Assembly (NCBI GenBank): GCA_027622355.1
Contig: JAQBZT010000136.1
Span: 1 to 7,872, forward strand
Source of the DNA: a bacterium
Lineage (GTDB): Bacteria; UBA8248
Reading direction: 5' to 3'
Length of the DNA stretch: 7,872 bases
The notes under the pieces are model-generated. The model was not told the DNA's origin. It did no database searches and saw nothing but the letters and a program-made list of their open reading frames with translations. Position 1 is the first letter of the stretch. Every line of letters starts with the position of its first letter. This document shows, in pieces, positions 1 to 5,751 of this stretch. The position numbers were made by a program, and so were the translations under genes.

Positions 1-1
1 C

Positions 2-607
2 CCGGTTCCCGCCGCGGCGGCGGCGTTTGCGGATCAGTTGTTGCGGGAGGCCGGCCTTGGGGGAAGCGCGCCCATCGTCGGCATTCACCCCGGCGCCTTT
101 TACGGGGACGCGAAAACCTGGCCCCCGCAGTTGTTCTCCGAGTTGATCCGCAAGCTCGCCCGGGAAGATGATTTGCGCACTCTGGTCATGGGCGGTCCCG
201 GGGAGGCGGCGCTGGCGGCGGAGATTTGTGCCGGCGCAGAAGGGGCGGCGGTGAATGTCGCCGGGAGGGACTCACTCTCGACTCTGCCCGGGGTTCTCTC
301 CCGCCTGAGCGTTTTCGTTTCGGGCGACACGGGGCCGCTGCATGTGGCCTCTCTCGTGGGCGTGCCCACGGTGTCGCTCTTCGGGCCGACGGACCCCTTG
401 CGGACGGCGCCGCGGGGGCCGCACCACAGCACGATCCGCCGGGTGCTCGATTGCAGCCCTTGTTTCGCCCGAACCTGTCCCCTCGGCCATCACCGGTGCA
501 TGGCCGACATTTCCCCGGAGGAGGTAGCCGGAGAGGTGAGAGGCTTGATAAGAATGGTGAGAAAGGCGGCGCCTTCGGAAAGCCGAATGGGCGGATCGCC
601 GCTTTGA
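2..607 (+). CDS. waaF: ADP-heptose:LPS heptosyltransferase II (GT9, WaaF-like), 3' part
   Basis: The reading frame is open from the first bases of the window, so the start lies upstream; 201 C-terminal residues are visible. Family GT9 enzymes transfer L-glycero-D-manno-heptose from ADP-heptose to the LPS inner core at the cytoplasmic face of the inner membrane; WaaF adds the second heptose. What is seen is the C-terminal, nucleotide-sugar-binding Rossmann domain: a HPGA segment at visible residues 29-32 followed by a KTW motif, a GGPGE loop near 64-68, and the GT9 signature GDTGPLHVA at 108-116, then LFGPTDPLRTAP. A cysteine-rich segment with C-x2-C-x4-C-P and a GHHRCM tail (bases 452-499) follows; in my knowledge this resembles WaaF of non-enteric bacteria. 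The next gene, gmhB, begins 10 bases after the stop, and the stop codon sits inside its ribosome binding site. Membership of GT9 is near certain. WaaF rather than another GT9 member is likely from the cysteine tail and the context, but the acceptor cannot be proven without the N-terminal half. Confidence 0.87.
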   Translation, partial: PVPAAAAAFADQLLREAGLGGSAPIVGIHPGAFYGDAKTWPPQLFSELIRKLAREDDLRTLVMGGPGEAALAAEICAGAEGAAVNVAGRDSLSTLPGVLSRLSVFVSGDTGPLHVASLVGVPTVSLFGPTDPLRTAPRGPHHSTIRRVLDCSPCFARTCPLGHHRCMADISPEEVAGEVRGLIRMVRKAAPSESRMGGSPL

Positions 608-612
608 GGAGA
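605..612 (+). promoter_or_regulatory. Shine-Dalgarno site for gmhB (TTG start)
   Basis: The sequence TGAGGAGA lies 5 bases before a TTG codon at 618-620 and includes the stop codon of the upstream heptosyltransferase. It supports the TTG as the true start of gmhB: no ATG or GTG lies between the ribosome binding site and the conserved phosphatase motif DRDGT, which starts only ten codons in. Termination and re-initiation are probably coupled here. Confidence 0.75.
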
Positions 613-617
613 AACGA

Positions 618-1208
618 TTGAGCGGAAAGGCGGCTGTATTTTTTGATCGGGACGGGACGTTGAGTCGCGATGTCGGATACGTGGTTCATCTGGACGATTA
701 CGAATTGCTCCCTCGCGCGGCGGGGGCGGTCCGCTTGGTGAACGAGGCGGGCCTTCTCGCGATTCTGGTGACGAACCAGGCAGGGGTGGCCCGGGGCTAT
801 TTTCCCGAGGAGATGATCGGCCGGGTTCATGCGAAGCTTCAGGAGGAGCTGGGGAAAAAAGGCGCGCACCTGGACGCGATTTATTACTGCCCCTCCCTTC
901 CGGGTTCGAGCGTGCCGGGCTACGACGAGGACAGCGACTGGCGAAAGCCCAAGCCGGGAATGCTGCTCCAGGCGGCGGAGGATCACGGCGTTGATCTTTC
1001 CCGGTCGTTCATGGTGGGGGACAAATACTCGGACCTGGTGTGCGGCTGGGCCGCGGGCTGCAAGTCGGCGTTCGTTTTGACCGGCTACGGACGCGGCGAG
1101 CGGGAGTTCCGCGGAAAGGAGTGGCCCCGCCAGCCGGATATCGTGGGAGAAGACGCCTATCACGTCACCGAAATGATACTGGATGAGATGGCGAAATCGA
1201 AAATATGA
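618..1208 (+). CDS. gmhB: D-glycero-D-manno-heptose-1,7-bisphosphate 7-phosphatase
   Basis: This is a HAD-superfamily cytoplasmic phosphatase that removes the C7 phosphate of heptose-1,7-bisphosphate, the step between the RfaE1 kinase and the RfaE2 adenylyltransferase. The 196 residues match the usual length of about 190. Motif I is DRDGT with nucleophile D10 and acid/base D12; motif II is LVTNQAGVARG with T52; the motif III lysine is in RKPKPGM (K110/K112); motif IV is VGDKYSD with D135 and D139. These agree with the GmhB/HisB-N group. The unusual point is the zinc loop: E. coli GmhB binds zinc through C92, H94, C107 and C109, but here only the first cysteine (C91) remains and the others appear as S93, S106 and W108. 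The protein starts at TTG with a strong ribosome binding site and overlaps rfaE1 by 4 bases (ATGA). The neighbouring rfaE1/rfaE2 make a heptose role far more likely than a histidinol-phosphatase role. Confidence 0.93.
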   Translation: MSGKAAVFFDRDGTLSRDVGYVVHLDDYELLPRAAGAVRLVNEAGLLAILVTNQAGVARGYFPEEMIGRVHAKLQEELGKKGAHLDAIYYCPSLPGSSVPGYDEDSDWRKPKPGMLLQAAEDHGVDLSRSFMVGDKYSDLVCGWAAGCKSAFVLTGYGRGEREFRGKEWPRQPDIVGEDAYHVTEMILDEMAKSKI

Positions 1209-2197
1209 CCCAAAGCCTGCGTCAATATGTCGAAAAGTTCTCTTCGGTCCGCCTGGCCGTGGTGGGCGATTTCGTCGCCGATGAGTTTGTCTACGGCGAC
1301 ACCTCCCGCATCAGCCGGGAGGCGCCTGTCCTGATCCTCAATTTCCGCTCCCGGGAGATCGTCCCCGGCGGCGGCGGCAATGCCGCCATGAACGCCGCCT
1401 CGCTGGGAGGGCAGATTTCGGCCCTCGGTGTGGTCGGCGCGGACAGCGCCGGCGAGGGTCTCCGGGCGGCGCTGGAAAAGCGGAATGTGGACATGCGCGG
1501 CCTGATGATGGGTGCGGACCGGTTCACCCCGACCAAGATGCGGATCATGGCCGGGGGGCGGAATACAAGCCGCCAGCAGGTGATCCGGGTCGATCACGAG
1601 GACCAGGGGCCGCTGGATGCGGCGCGGGAGCAAGAGATTGTCCGGGCGCTGGAGGCGCTCTCCCCCGCCGCGGTGGATGCGGTTCTGGTCTCCGACTACG
1701 GCCTGGGGGTGATTACGGGAAAGGTCCGGAATGCGGTGGAAAAGCTGGCGAACGAGATTGTCGTCACTGTGGACAGCCGCCACCGCGCGGATTCCTTCAA
1801 AAACGTCACGGCCATCACCCCCAACGAGGAGGAGGTCGAAGAGCTTCTGGGCTATTGGCCCAACGCGGATCGCCTCGATGATGCGGGTAGGACCCTCCTC
1901 GAGCGTATCGGGGGAAAGGGCGTTCTGATCACCCGTGGAAGCCAGGGGATGAGCCTCTTTGAGAAAGAGGGCGGCAGGACGGATTTTCCCATCTTCGGGA
2001 CCGACGAGGTGGTCGATGGCACCGGTGCGGGGGACACGGTGATCTCCGCCTTTACCCTGGCGCTCGGTGCGGGGGCCTCGATGCGCGAGGCGGCCGATAT
2101 CTCGAACCGGGCCGCCGGCATCGTGGTGATGAAGCGGGGCACCGCCGTGGTGGAGCAGCAGGAGCTGCTGGATGTGCTCGGAGAGACGCGCCCGTGA
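1205..2197 (+). CDS. rfaE1: D-glycero-beta-D-manno-heptose-7-phosphate kinase (stand-alone RfaE domain I)
   Basis: This is a PfkB/ribokinase-family sugar kinase, 330 residues, matching the N-terminal half of E. coli HldE. It uses ATP to phosphorylate heptose-7-phosphate at C1, giving the bisphosphate that GmhB acts on. Visible features are VVGDFVADEFVYG at 19-31, which begins the sugar-binding region; the glycine-rich GGGGNAAMNAASLGG at 55-69 (PfkB signature 1); SDYGLGVIT at 163-171; TPNEEE at 205-210; and the anion-hole/catalytic motif DGTGAGDT at 271-278 with catalytic base D277 (PfkB signature 2). A second domain is absent: the protein stops after the kinase, and the adenylyltransferase follows as its own gene with a 4-base GTGA overlap, so the bifunctional enzyme of enterics is split here. 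The ATG at 1205 overlaps the gmhB stop and precedes the conserved fold by about 15 residues, as in homologues. Confidence 0.95.
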   Translation: MTQSLRQYVEKFSSVRLAVVGDFVADEFVYGDTSRISREAPVLILNFRSREIVPGGGGNAAMNAASLGGQISALGVVGADSAGEGLRAALEKRNVDMRGLMMGADRFTPTKMRIMAGGRNTSRQQVIRVDHEDQGPLDAAREQEIVRALEALSPAAVDAVLVSDYGLGVITGKVRNAVEKLANEIVVTVDSRHRADSFKNVTAITPNEEEVEELLGYWPNADRLDDAGRTLLERIGGKGVLITRGSQGMSLFEKEGGRTDFPIFGTDEVVDGTGAGDTVISAFTLALGAGASMREAADISNRAAGIVVMKRGTAVVEQQELLDVLGETRP

Positions 2198-2697
2198 ATC
2201 CGGAGCACGAGTCTTTCGGCGGGAAGCTCCGCAGCGCCGATGCGCTCGCCGATGAGGTGAAACTCCTCAAAAAAACCGGCAAGCGCATCGTGTTCACGAA
2301 CGGTTGTTTCGATATTCTCCATGCGGGCCATATCCGGTACTTGAGGGCGGCGAAAGCGCACGGCGATGTGCTCATTCTGGCGGTGAACAACGATGCTTCC
2401 GCGCGCGCCCTGAAGGGAGAAGGGCGGCCCTACACGGGAGAGCGGGAAAGGCTGGAGATTCTTTCCGCCCTGGAGCCGGTGGATTATCTCGTCCTCTTTG
2501 AAGAGACGGATGTGTCGAAACTGCTGCTTCGGCTCCGCCCGCATGTCCATGCGAAAGGGACCGACTATACCGTGGAGACGGTTCCCGAGCGGGAAACAGT
2601 CCGCAGCTATGGGGGAAAGGTGGTCGTGTGCGGCGATCCGAAGGATCATTCCTCGACCGGCATCGGCAGGCGGGCGGGAAAAGTCCCTCCGGCATGA
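2194..2697 (+). CDS. rfaE2: D-glycero-beta-D-manno-heptose-1-phosphate adenylyltransferase (stand-alone RfaE domain II)
   Basis: This cytidylyltransferase-like nucleotidyltransferase has 167 residues and matches the C-terminal domain of HldE. It joins heptose-1-phosphate and ATP to give ADP-D-glycero-D-manno-heptose and pyrophosphate. The key segment is TNGCFDILHAGHIRYL at 35-50, which holds the HxGH nucleotide-binding motif (H43-H46). It is followed by AVNNDASARALKGEGRP at 63-79 and RPHVHAKGTDY at 115-125, the typical substrate-binding stretch. The second nucleotide motif, usually of the form STTxII, appears here as SSTGIG at 153-158, and the protein ends soon after with AGKVPPA. It begins at GTG, which overlaps the rfaE1 stop (GTGA), and its own stop overlaps the ATG of the next heptosyltransferase gene. 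Both overlaps indicate translational coupling. The function is secure from the motif set and from its place directly after the kinase. Confidence 0.94.
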   Translation: MNPEHESFGGKLRSADALADEVKLLKKTGKRIVFTNGCFDILHAGHIRYLRAAKAHGDVLILAVNNDASARALKGEGRPYTGERERLEILSALEPVDYLVLFEETDVSKLLLRLRPHVHAKGTDYTVETVPERETVRSYGGKVVVCGDPKDHSSTGIGRRAGKVPPA

Positions 2698-3755
2698 GCG
2701 AACGGTACCTCATCATACGGCTCGGCGCCCTGGGGGATATCGTTCACACCCTGCCGCTGGCCGCCGCGATTCGCGATGCGAAGCCGGATGCGCAGATATT
2801 CTGGGCGGCCGACCCGGCGGCGGCGGGCGCGGTCCTCGAGGGCAATCCCGATCTGGATGAAGTCATCCCCGTCGAAACCCGGAGATGGCGGAGGAATATC
2901 TTTTCGGACGGTTTCTCCGGCGTCTTCGCCGCACTCTCCCATCTTCGCAGATGCGCGCCGGATGTCGCCGTGGATGCGCAAGGTTTGATCAAGAGTGGAA
3001 TCATCGCGCTCGCCTCCGGGGCCAGGAAGCGTGTCGGTTTCGCCCATGAAGCGTGCCGGGAGGGGATGAACGTTGTCTTCACGACGCACTGGGCCGACCC
3101 GCCGCCCCGTCCGCACCATGTCGTGGAAAAAAATCTCTCTCTCCTCGCGCCGCTGGGAATTCCGCATCCGGCCCTGGAGCGGCTCCGGTTTCCCCTGCCG
3201 GAGACGGCGCAGGAAGCCGCCTTCGCGGAAAACTTCATGCGCGGGGCGGGCTGTGGGGATGGCGCCCCGCTCCTTGTCGTTCATCCTGCCGCCGGGTGGG
3301 TGACGAAGCAGTGGGCGCCCGGGCGCTACGCCGCTCTCGGGGACGCCTGGCGGGAGATGACCCGAGGGAGAGTGCTCATCACCTGGGGGCCCGGGGAGGA
3401 GCATTTGGCGAAAGTGGTGGGAGACGCGATGAAAGAGACGCCGCTTCTGGCACCGCCCACCTCCGTCCGCGAGCTGGCCGCCCTGATTCGCAGGGTCTCG
3501 GTTTTCGCCGGAGGGGATACGGGGCCCCTTCACCTGGCCGCCGCACTGGGGATCCGCTGCCTGGCGCTGATAGGGCCGACCGATCCGGTGCGAAACGGTC
3601 CCTGGGGGGAGGGGCACGCCGTTCTGCACGAAAATCTGTCCTGCAGCCGGTGCTACGGCAGAAAATGCCCCGATATCGAGTGTCTTGACCGGCTGGCCGT
3701 GCCCCGCGCGGTCGCCGCGCTGGCCCGATTGTGGGAAAATCGTGCAAGGTCTTGA
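2694..3755 (+). CDS. waaC: ADP-heptose:LPS heptosyltransferase (GT9, WaaC-like)
   Basis: This is a complete 353-residue GT9 glycosyltransferase, predicted to transfer the first heptose from ADP-heptose to Kdo on lipid A. The N-terminal acceptor domain begins with RLGALGDIVHTLP at 9-21, equivalent to the SSMGD-HTLP segment of E. coli WaaC, so D15 matches its catalytic Asp13. VDAQGLIKSG at 93-102 is another WaaC/GT9 hallmark. The C-terminal domain carries HPAAGWVTKQWAP at 197-209, the donor-binding GDTGPLHLAA at 274-283, and IGPTDPVRNGPWG at 293-305. A cysteine cluster CSRCYGRKCPDIEC at 317-330 follows. The chosen ATG at 2694 overlaps the rfaE2 stop (ATGA); an in-frame start 22 codons upstream would lie deep in rfaE2 and add residues unlike the family. 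It is a distant paralogue of the partial gene at the window start. WaaC is preferred from GDIVHTLP and DAQGL-KS, but another heptosyltransferase specificity is possible. Confidence 0.88.
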   Translation: MSERYLIIRLGALGDIVHTLPLAAAIRDAKPDAQIFWAADPAAAGAVLEGNPDLDEVIPVETRRWRRNIFSDGFSGVFAALSHLRRCAPDVAVDAQGLIKSGIIALASGARKRVGFAHEACREGMNVVFTTHWADPPPRPHHVVEKNLSLLAPLGIPHPALERLRFPLPETAQEAAFAENFMRGAGCGDGAPLLVVHPAAGWVTKQWAPGRYAALGDAWREMTRGRVLITWGPGEEHLAKVVGDAMKETPLLAPPTSVRELAALIRRVSVFAGGDTGPLHLAAALGIRCLALIGPTDPVRNGPWGEGHAVLHENLSCSRCYGRKCPDIECLDRLAVPRAVAALARLWENRARS

Positions 3756-3774
3756 TAAGTATGTGAAAATGAAT

Positions 3775-3780
3775 GAGGTG
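3775..3780 (+). promoter_or_regulatory. Shine-Dalgarno site for the epimerase gene
   Basis: GAGGTG lies 5 bases before the ATG at 3786 and selects it over an adjacent in-frame TTG at 3783. It sits in the 30-base gap 3756-3785, the longest intergenic stretch in the window. That gap is A/T-rich relative to its surroundings, but no inverted repeat or convincing -35/-10 pair is seen in it. Confidence 0.65.
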
Positions 3781-3785
3781 TTTTG

Positions 3786-4733
3786 ATGTCGCGGTATCTG
3801 GTTACGGGAGCGGCGGGCTTCATCGGCTCCCACCTTTGCGAGATTTTGATCGCGGATGGGCACGAGGTTCTCGGGATTGACCGGTTTTCGCCCCACTATG
3901 CGCGGGACGACAAGGAGGAGAACCTGGCCGGCTTGCGCCGGGAGAGTGCCTTCGAGTTCCGTGAACTGGACCTGGCCGCGGGCGGGCTGGAGGGCATCGC
4001 CTCAGACGTCGAAGGCGTCTATCATCTGGCGGCACAGGCCGGCGTCCGGGCCAGCTGGGGGAAGGAATTTTCCGTATATATCGAGGACAATATCCATGCG
4101 ACCCAGCGGCTTCTGGAGGCGTTTTGCGGAAAGGAAATCGAGGGTTTCGTCTTTGCCTCCTCCTCCTCGATTTACGGGGACGCCGAGACGGCGCCCACGC
4201 CGGAGGACACCATTCCCCGGCCGGTTTCCCCCTACGGTGTCTCCAAGCTGGCGGGAGAGCACCTGTGCGGTCTCTACCACCGGAACCACGGCGTGCCCAC
4301 GGTGTCGCTCCGCTACTTCACCGTCTACGGGCCGCGCCAGCGGCCGGACATGGCGTTTCACAAGTTCCTCGCGGCGGGAATCCGCGGGGAGGCCATCACC
4401 CTTTACGGCGACGGCGGGCAGAGCCGGGATTTTACTTATGTGAAAGACGCCGCCGAGGCGACCCGGGCGGCGCTTCGGAAAGGGAAGCGGGGCGGCGTCT
4501 ACAACATCGGCGGCGGCCAGCGGGCGAGCGTGAACGAGGTGATTGCCTGCATGGAGGAAATTCAGGGCGCACCCATGAAGATCGGCCGGATGGACACGCA
4601 AATGGGAGATGTCCGCCACACCTGGGCGGACACGAAAAAGGCGCAGTCCGATCTGGATTTTTCGCCCAAAACGCAGCTGTCAGATGGCCTTCGTGCCGAG
4701 TATGAATGGCTATTGGGGAGAGAGAAAAAATGA
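3786..4733 (+). CDS. NAD-dependent epimerase/dehydratase, extended SDR (UDP-glucuronate or UDP-glucose 4-epimerase-like)
   Basis: This 315-residue extended short-chain dehydrogenase/reductase is predicted to act on a nucleotide-linked sugar using tightly bound NAD. The Rossmann motif TGAAGFIGSHL is at 7-17, and D32 after the second strand is placed to bind the adenosine ribose, favouring NAD over NADP. The active site is the SSSSIYG segment at 125-131 with Y150 and K154 in SPYGVSK. Further family marks are HLAAQAGVRASWG at 80-92, RYFTVYGPRQRPDMA at 176-190, YGDGGQSRDFTYVKD at 207-221 and GDVRHTWADTKKA at 274-286. These fit the 4-epimerase/GlcA-epimerase group. The HEGACSSTTE segment of E. coli HldD is absent, so it should not be called ADP-heptose 6-epimerase. 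It lies between the heptosyltransferase and later glycosyltransferases, so it may supply a donor such as UDP-galacturonate or UDP-galactose; this is inference. The stop overlaps the next gene by 4 bases. Confidence 0.85.
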   Translation: MSRYLVTGAAGFIGSHLCEILIADGHEVLGIDRFSPHYARDDKEENLAGLRRESAFEFRELDLAAGGLEGIASDVEGVYHLAAQAGVRASWGKEFSVYIEDNIHATQRLLEAFCGKEIEGFVFASSSSIYGDAETAPTPEDTIPRPVSPYGVSKLAGEHLCGLYHRNHGVPTVSLRYFTVYGPRQRPDMAFHKFLAAGIRGEAITLYGDGGQSRDFTYVKDAAEATRAALRKGKRGGVYNIGGGQRASVNEVIACMEEIQGAPMKIGRMDTQMGDVRHTWADTKKAQSDLDFSPKTQLSDGLRAEYEWLLGREKK

Positions 4734-4927
4734 GTATCAGCAAGGAGTTGCTCGACATATTGGCGTGTCCTGTCAGCAAGAAGCCCCTTGAGTTGAGCGG
4801 CGACGGAAATTTCCTCATCTGCCGGGAATCGAAGCTCGTCTACCGCATCGAGGACGACATTCCGATCATGCTGGTGGATGAGGCGATCCCTCTCGATGAA
4901 TGGGAAAAAAGCCGCTCCGAGGGATAA
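4730..4927 (+). CDS. Trm112/UPF0434-like small protein
   Basis: The 65-residue protein has the shape of the Trm112p-like (YcaR/UPF0434) family, usually about 60 residues: LLDILACPVSKKPLEL at 7-22, LICRESKLVYRIEDDIPIML at 29-48, then an acidic tail. In eukaryotes and archaea Trm112 is an activating partner of methyltransferases; the role of the bacterial form is less clear. In E. coli the relative ycaR lies between lpxK and kdsB, so association with LPS genes is a known pattern. Many members have four cysteines in a zinc ribbon, but here only C13 and C31 remain and the second position of the CPxC motif is serine. The ATG at 4730 overlaps the epimerase stop (ATGA) and is preceded by GGGGAG at 4715-4720, 9 bases upstream; a longer in-frame version would begin inside the epimerase at a TTG and is less likely. 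It ends 2 bases before the next start. Confidence 0.85.
   Translation: MSISKELLDILACPVSKKPLELSGDGNFLICRESKLVYRIEDDIPIMLVDEAIPLDEWEKSRSEG
4919..4924 (+). promoter_or_regulatory. Shine-Dalgarno site deciding the start of the GT2 gene
   Basis: GAGGGA lies 5 bases before the ATG at 4930. This favours 4930 over the in-frame ATG at 4900, which lies inside the Trm112-like gene, and over a TTG at 4981, which sits just before the conserved glycosyltransferase fold. Confidence 0.6.
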
Positions 4928-4929
4928 AA

Positions 4930-5751
4930 ATGGCTGAAGGTCTGGCCGTGCACCCTTTCAGCGGTGAAAGAGAGACTGTCTTGACTTCAAAGCGCCAGCC
5001 TCTGAGTGTCGCCATCGTCACGCAGAACGAAGCGTCGAATGTGGTGGCCTGTCTCGACAGCGTCGTTTGGGCCGATGAAATCGTCGTTGTGGATTCGGGA
5101 AGTGAAGACGAAACACGCGAGATTTGCCGCAGCCGGGGCGCGCTCGTTGTCGAAGCTCCCTGGGAAGGGTATTCCGCCCAGAAGAACCTGGCGCTGGAGC
5201 GGACCCGCTATCCCTGGATTCTCAGCCTTGATGCGGACGAGCGGGTGGGGGATGCCCTCCGGGGCCAGATCGAGCGGGTGCTCGCGGCCGATGGCCCGGC
5301 GGATGGCTACCGGGTTCCGCGGCGGAACTTTTTTTTCGGAAAATGGCTTCGCCACGGGGATCATTGGCCCGATCATCAGATTCGCCTTTTCCGCCGCGAG
5401 AGGGGCCAGTTTAACGGGAAAAGCGTACATGAGTCCGTCGTCATGGAAGGAGAAACCGGCGAATTGAGCGAGCCGCTGGATCATTTCAGCTACCGCACCC
5501 TTCACGAGTTTTTCGACCGCCAGGTGCGCTATGCGGCGCTGGCCGCGGAGGATATGGCGGGGAAAGGTGCCGTCCCCCGTGCGTCCGATTTCTTCCTCCG
5601 GCCGATCGGGCGGTTTCTCAAGGGATATGTCCTGAAGGCCGGCTGGAGAGACGGCCGGGAGGGCTTCATTGCCGCAGCCGGCTCTGCCTTCTATGTCTTC
5701 ATGCGCGCCGCCTTTCTCTGGGAGAATCGCCGAAAGGGTGAGAGCGCTTAA
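4930..5751 (+). CDS. GT2 glycosyltransferase, WaaE/KdtX-like LPS core enzyme
   Basis: This 273-residue family 2 glycosyltransferase has a GT-A fold. The fold starts at LSVAIVTQNEASNV (25-38), continues with EIVVVDSGSEDETREI (50-65), and carries the metal/nucleotide-binding LSLDADER at 99-106 with D101 and D103. The stretch NFFFGKWLRHGDHWPDHQIRLFRR (133-156), and HES at 167-169, match the group containing WaaE of Klebsiella and Serratia, a beta-1,4-glucosyltransferase acting on inner-core heptose. The C-terminal part (about 190-263) is helical, with an aromatic and hydrophobic patch at 246-264 that could touch the membrane; no confident transmembrane helix is called. About 24 residues precede the fold, a little longer than usual, so the TTG at 4981 remains an alternative start. 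The stop overlaps the next gene by 14 bases. The heptosyltransferases upstream support a core-LPS acceptor. The sugar transferred cannot be told from sequence alone. Confidence 0.88.
   Translation: MAEGLAVHPFSGERETVLTSKRQPLSVAIVTQNEASNVVACLDSVVWADEIVVVDSGSEDETREICRSRGALVVEAPWEGYSAQKNLALERTRYPWILSLDADERVGDALRGQIERVLAADGPADGYRVPRRNFFFGKWLRHGDHWPDHQIRLFRRERGQFNGKSVHESVVMEGETGELSEPLDHFSYRTLHEFFDRQVRYAALAAEDMAGKGAVPRASDFFLRPIGRFLKGYVLKAGWRDGREGFIAAAGSAFYVFMRAAFLWENRRKGESA

Noticed and set aside
186..1163. Minus-strand open frame (325 codons) opposite waaF and gmhB
   Set aside because: It crosses the junction of two well-supported genes on the other strand, and its translation is low-complexity and rich in R, P and A; treated as a GC shadow.
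3721..3785. Possible internal promoter around the waaC-epimerase gap
   Set aside because: The area is A/T-rich relative to its surroundings, but I could not find a -35 and -10 pair with acceptable match and spacing.
2646..3896. Long minus-strand open frame (416 codons) opposite the WaaC-like gene
   Set aside because: It spans parts of three clearly coding plus-strand genes, has no family resemblance and is proline/arginine-rich, as expected for antisense frames in GC-rich DNA.
359..4310. A 21-base exact match between the WaaF-like gene (359-379) and the epimerase gene (4290-4310)
   Set aside because: Both copies encode the same common motif GVPTVSL with the favoured GC-rich codons, in the same phase; coincidence of protein motif and codon bias is enough, and nothing else around them matches.
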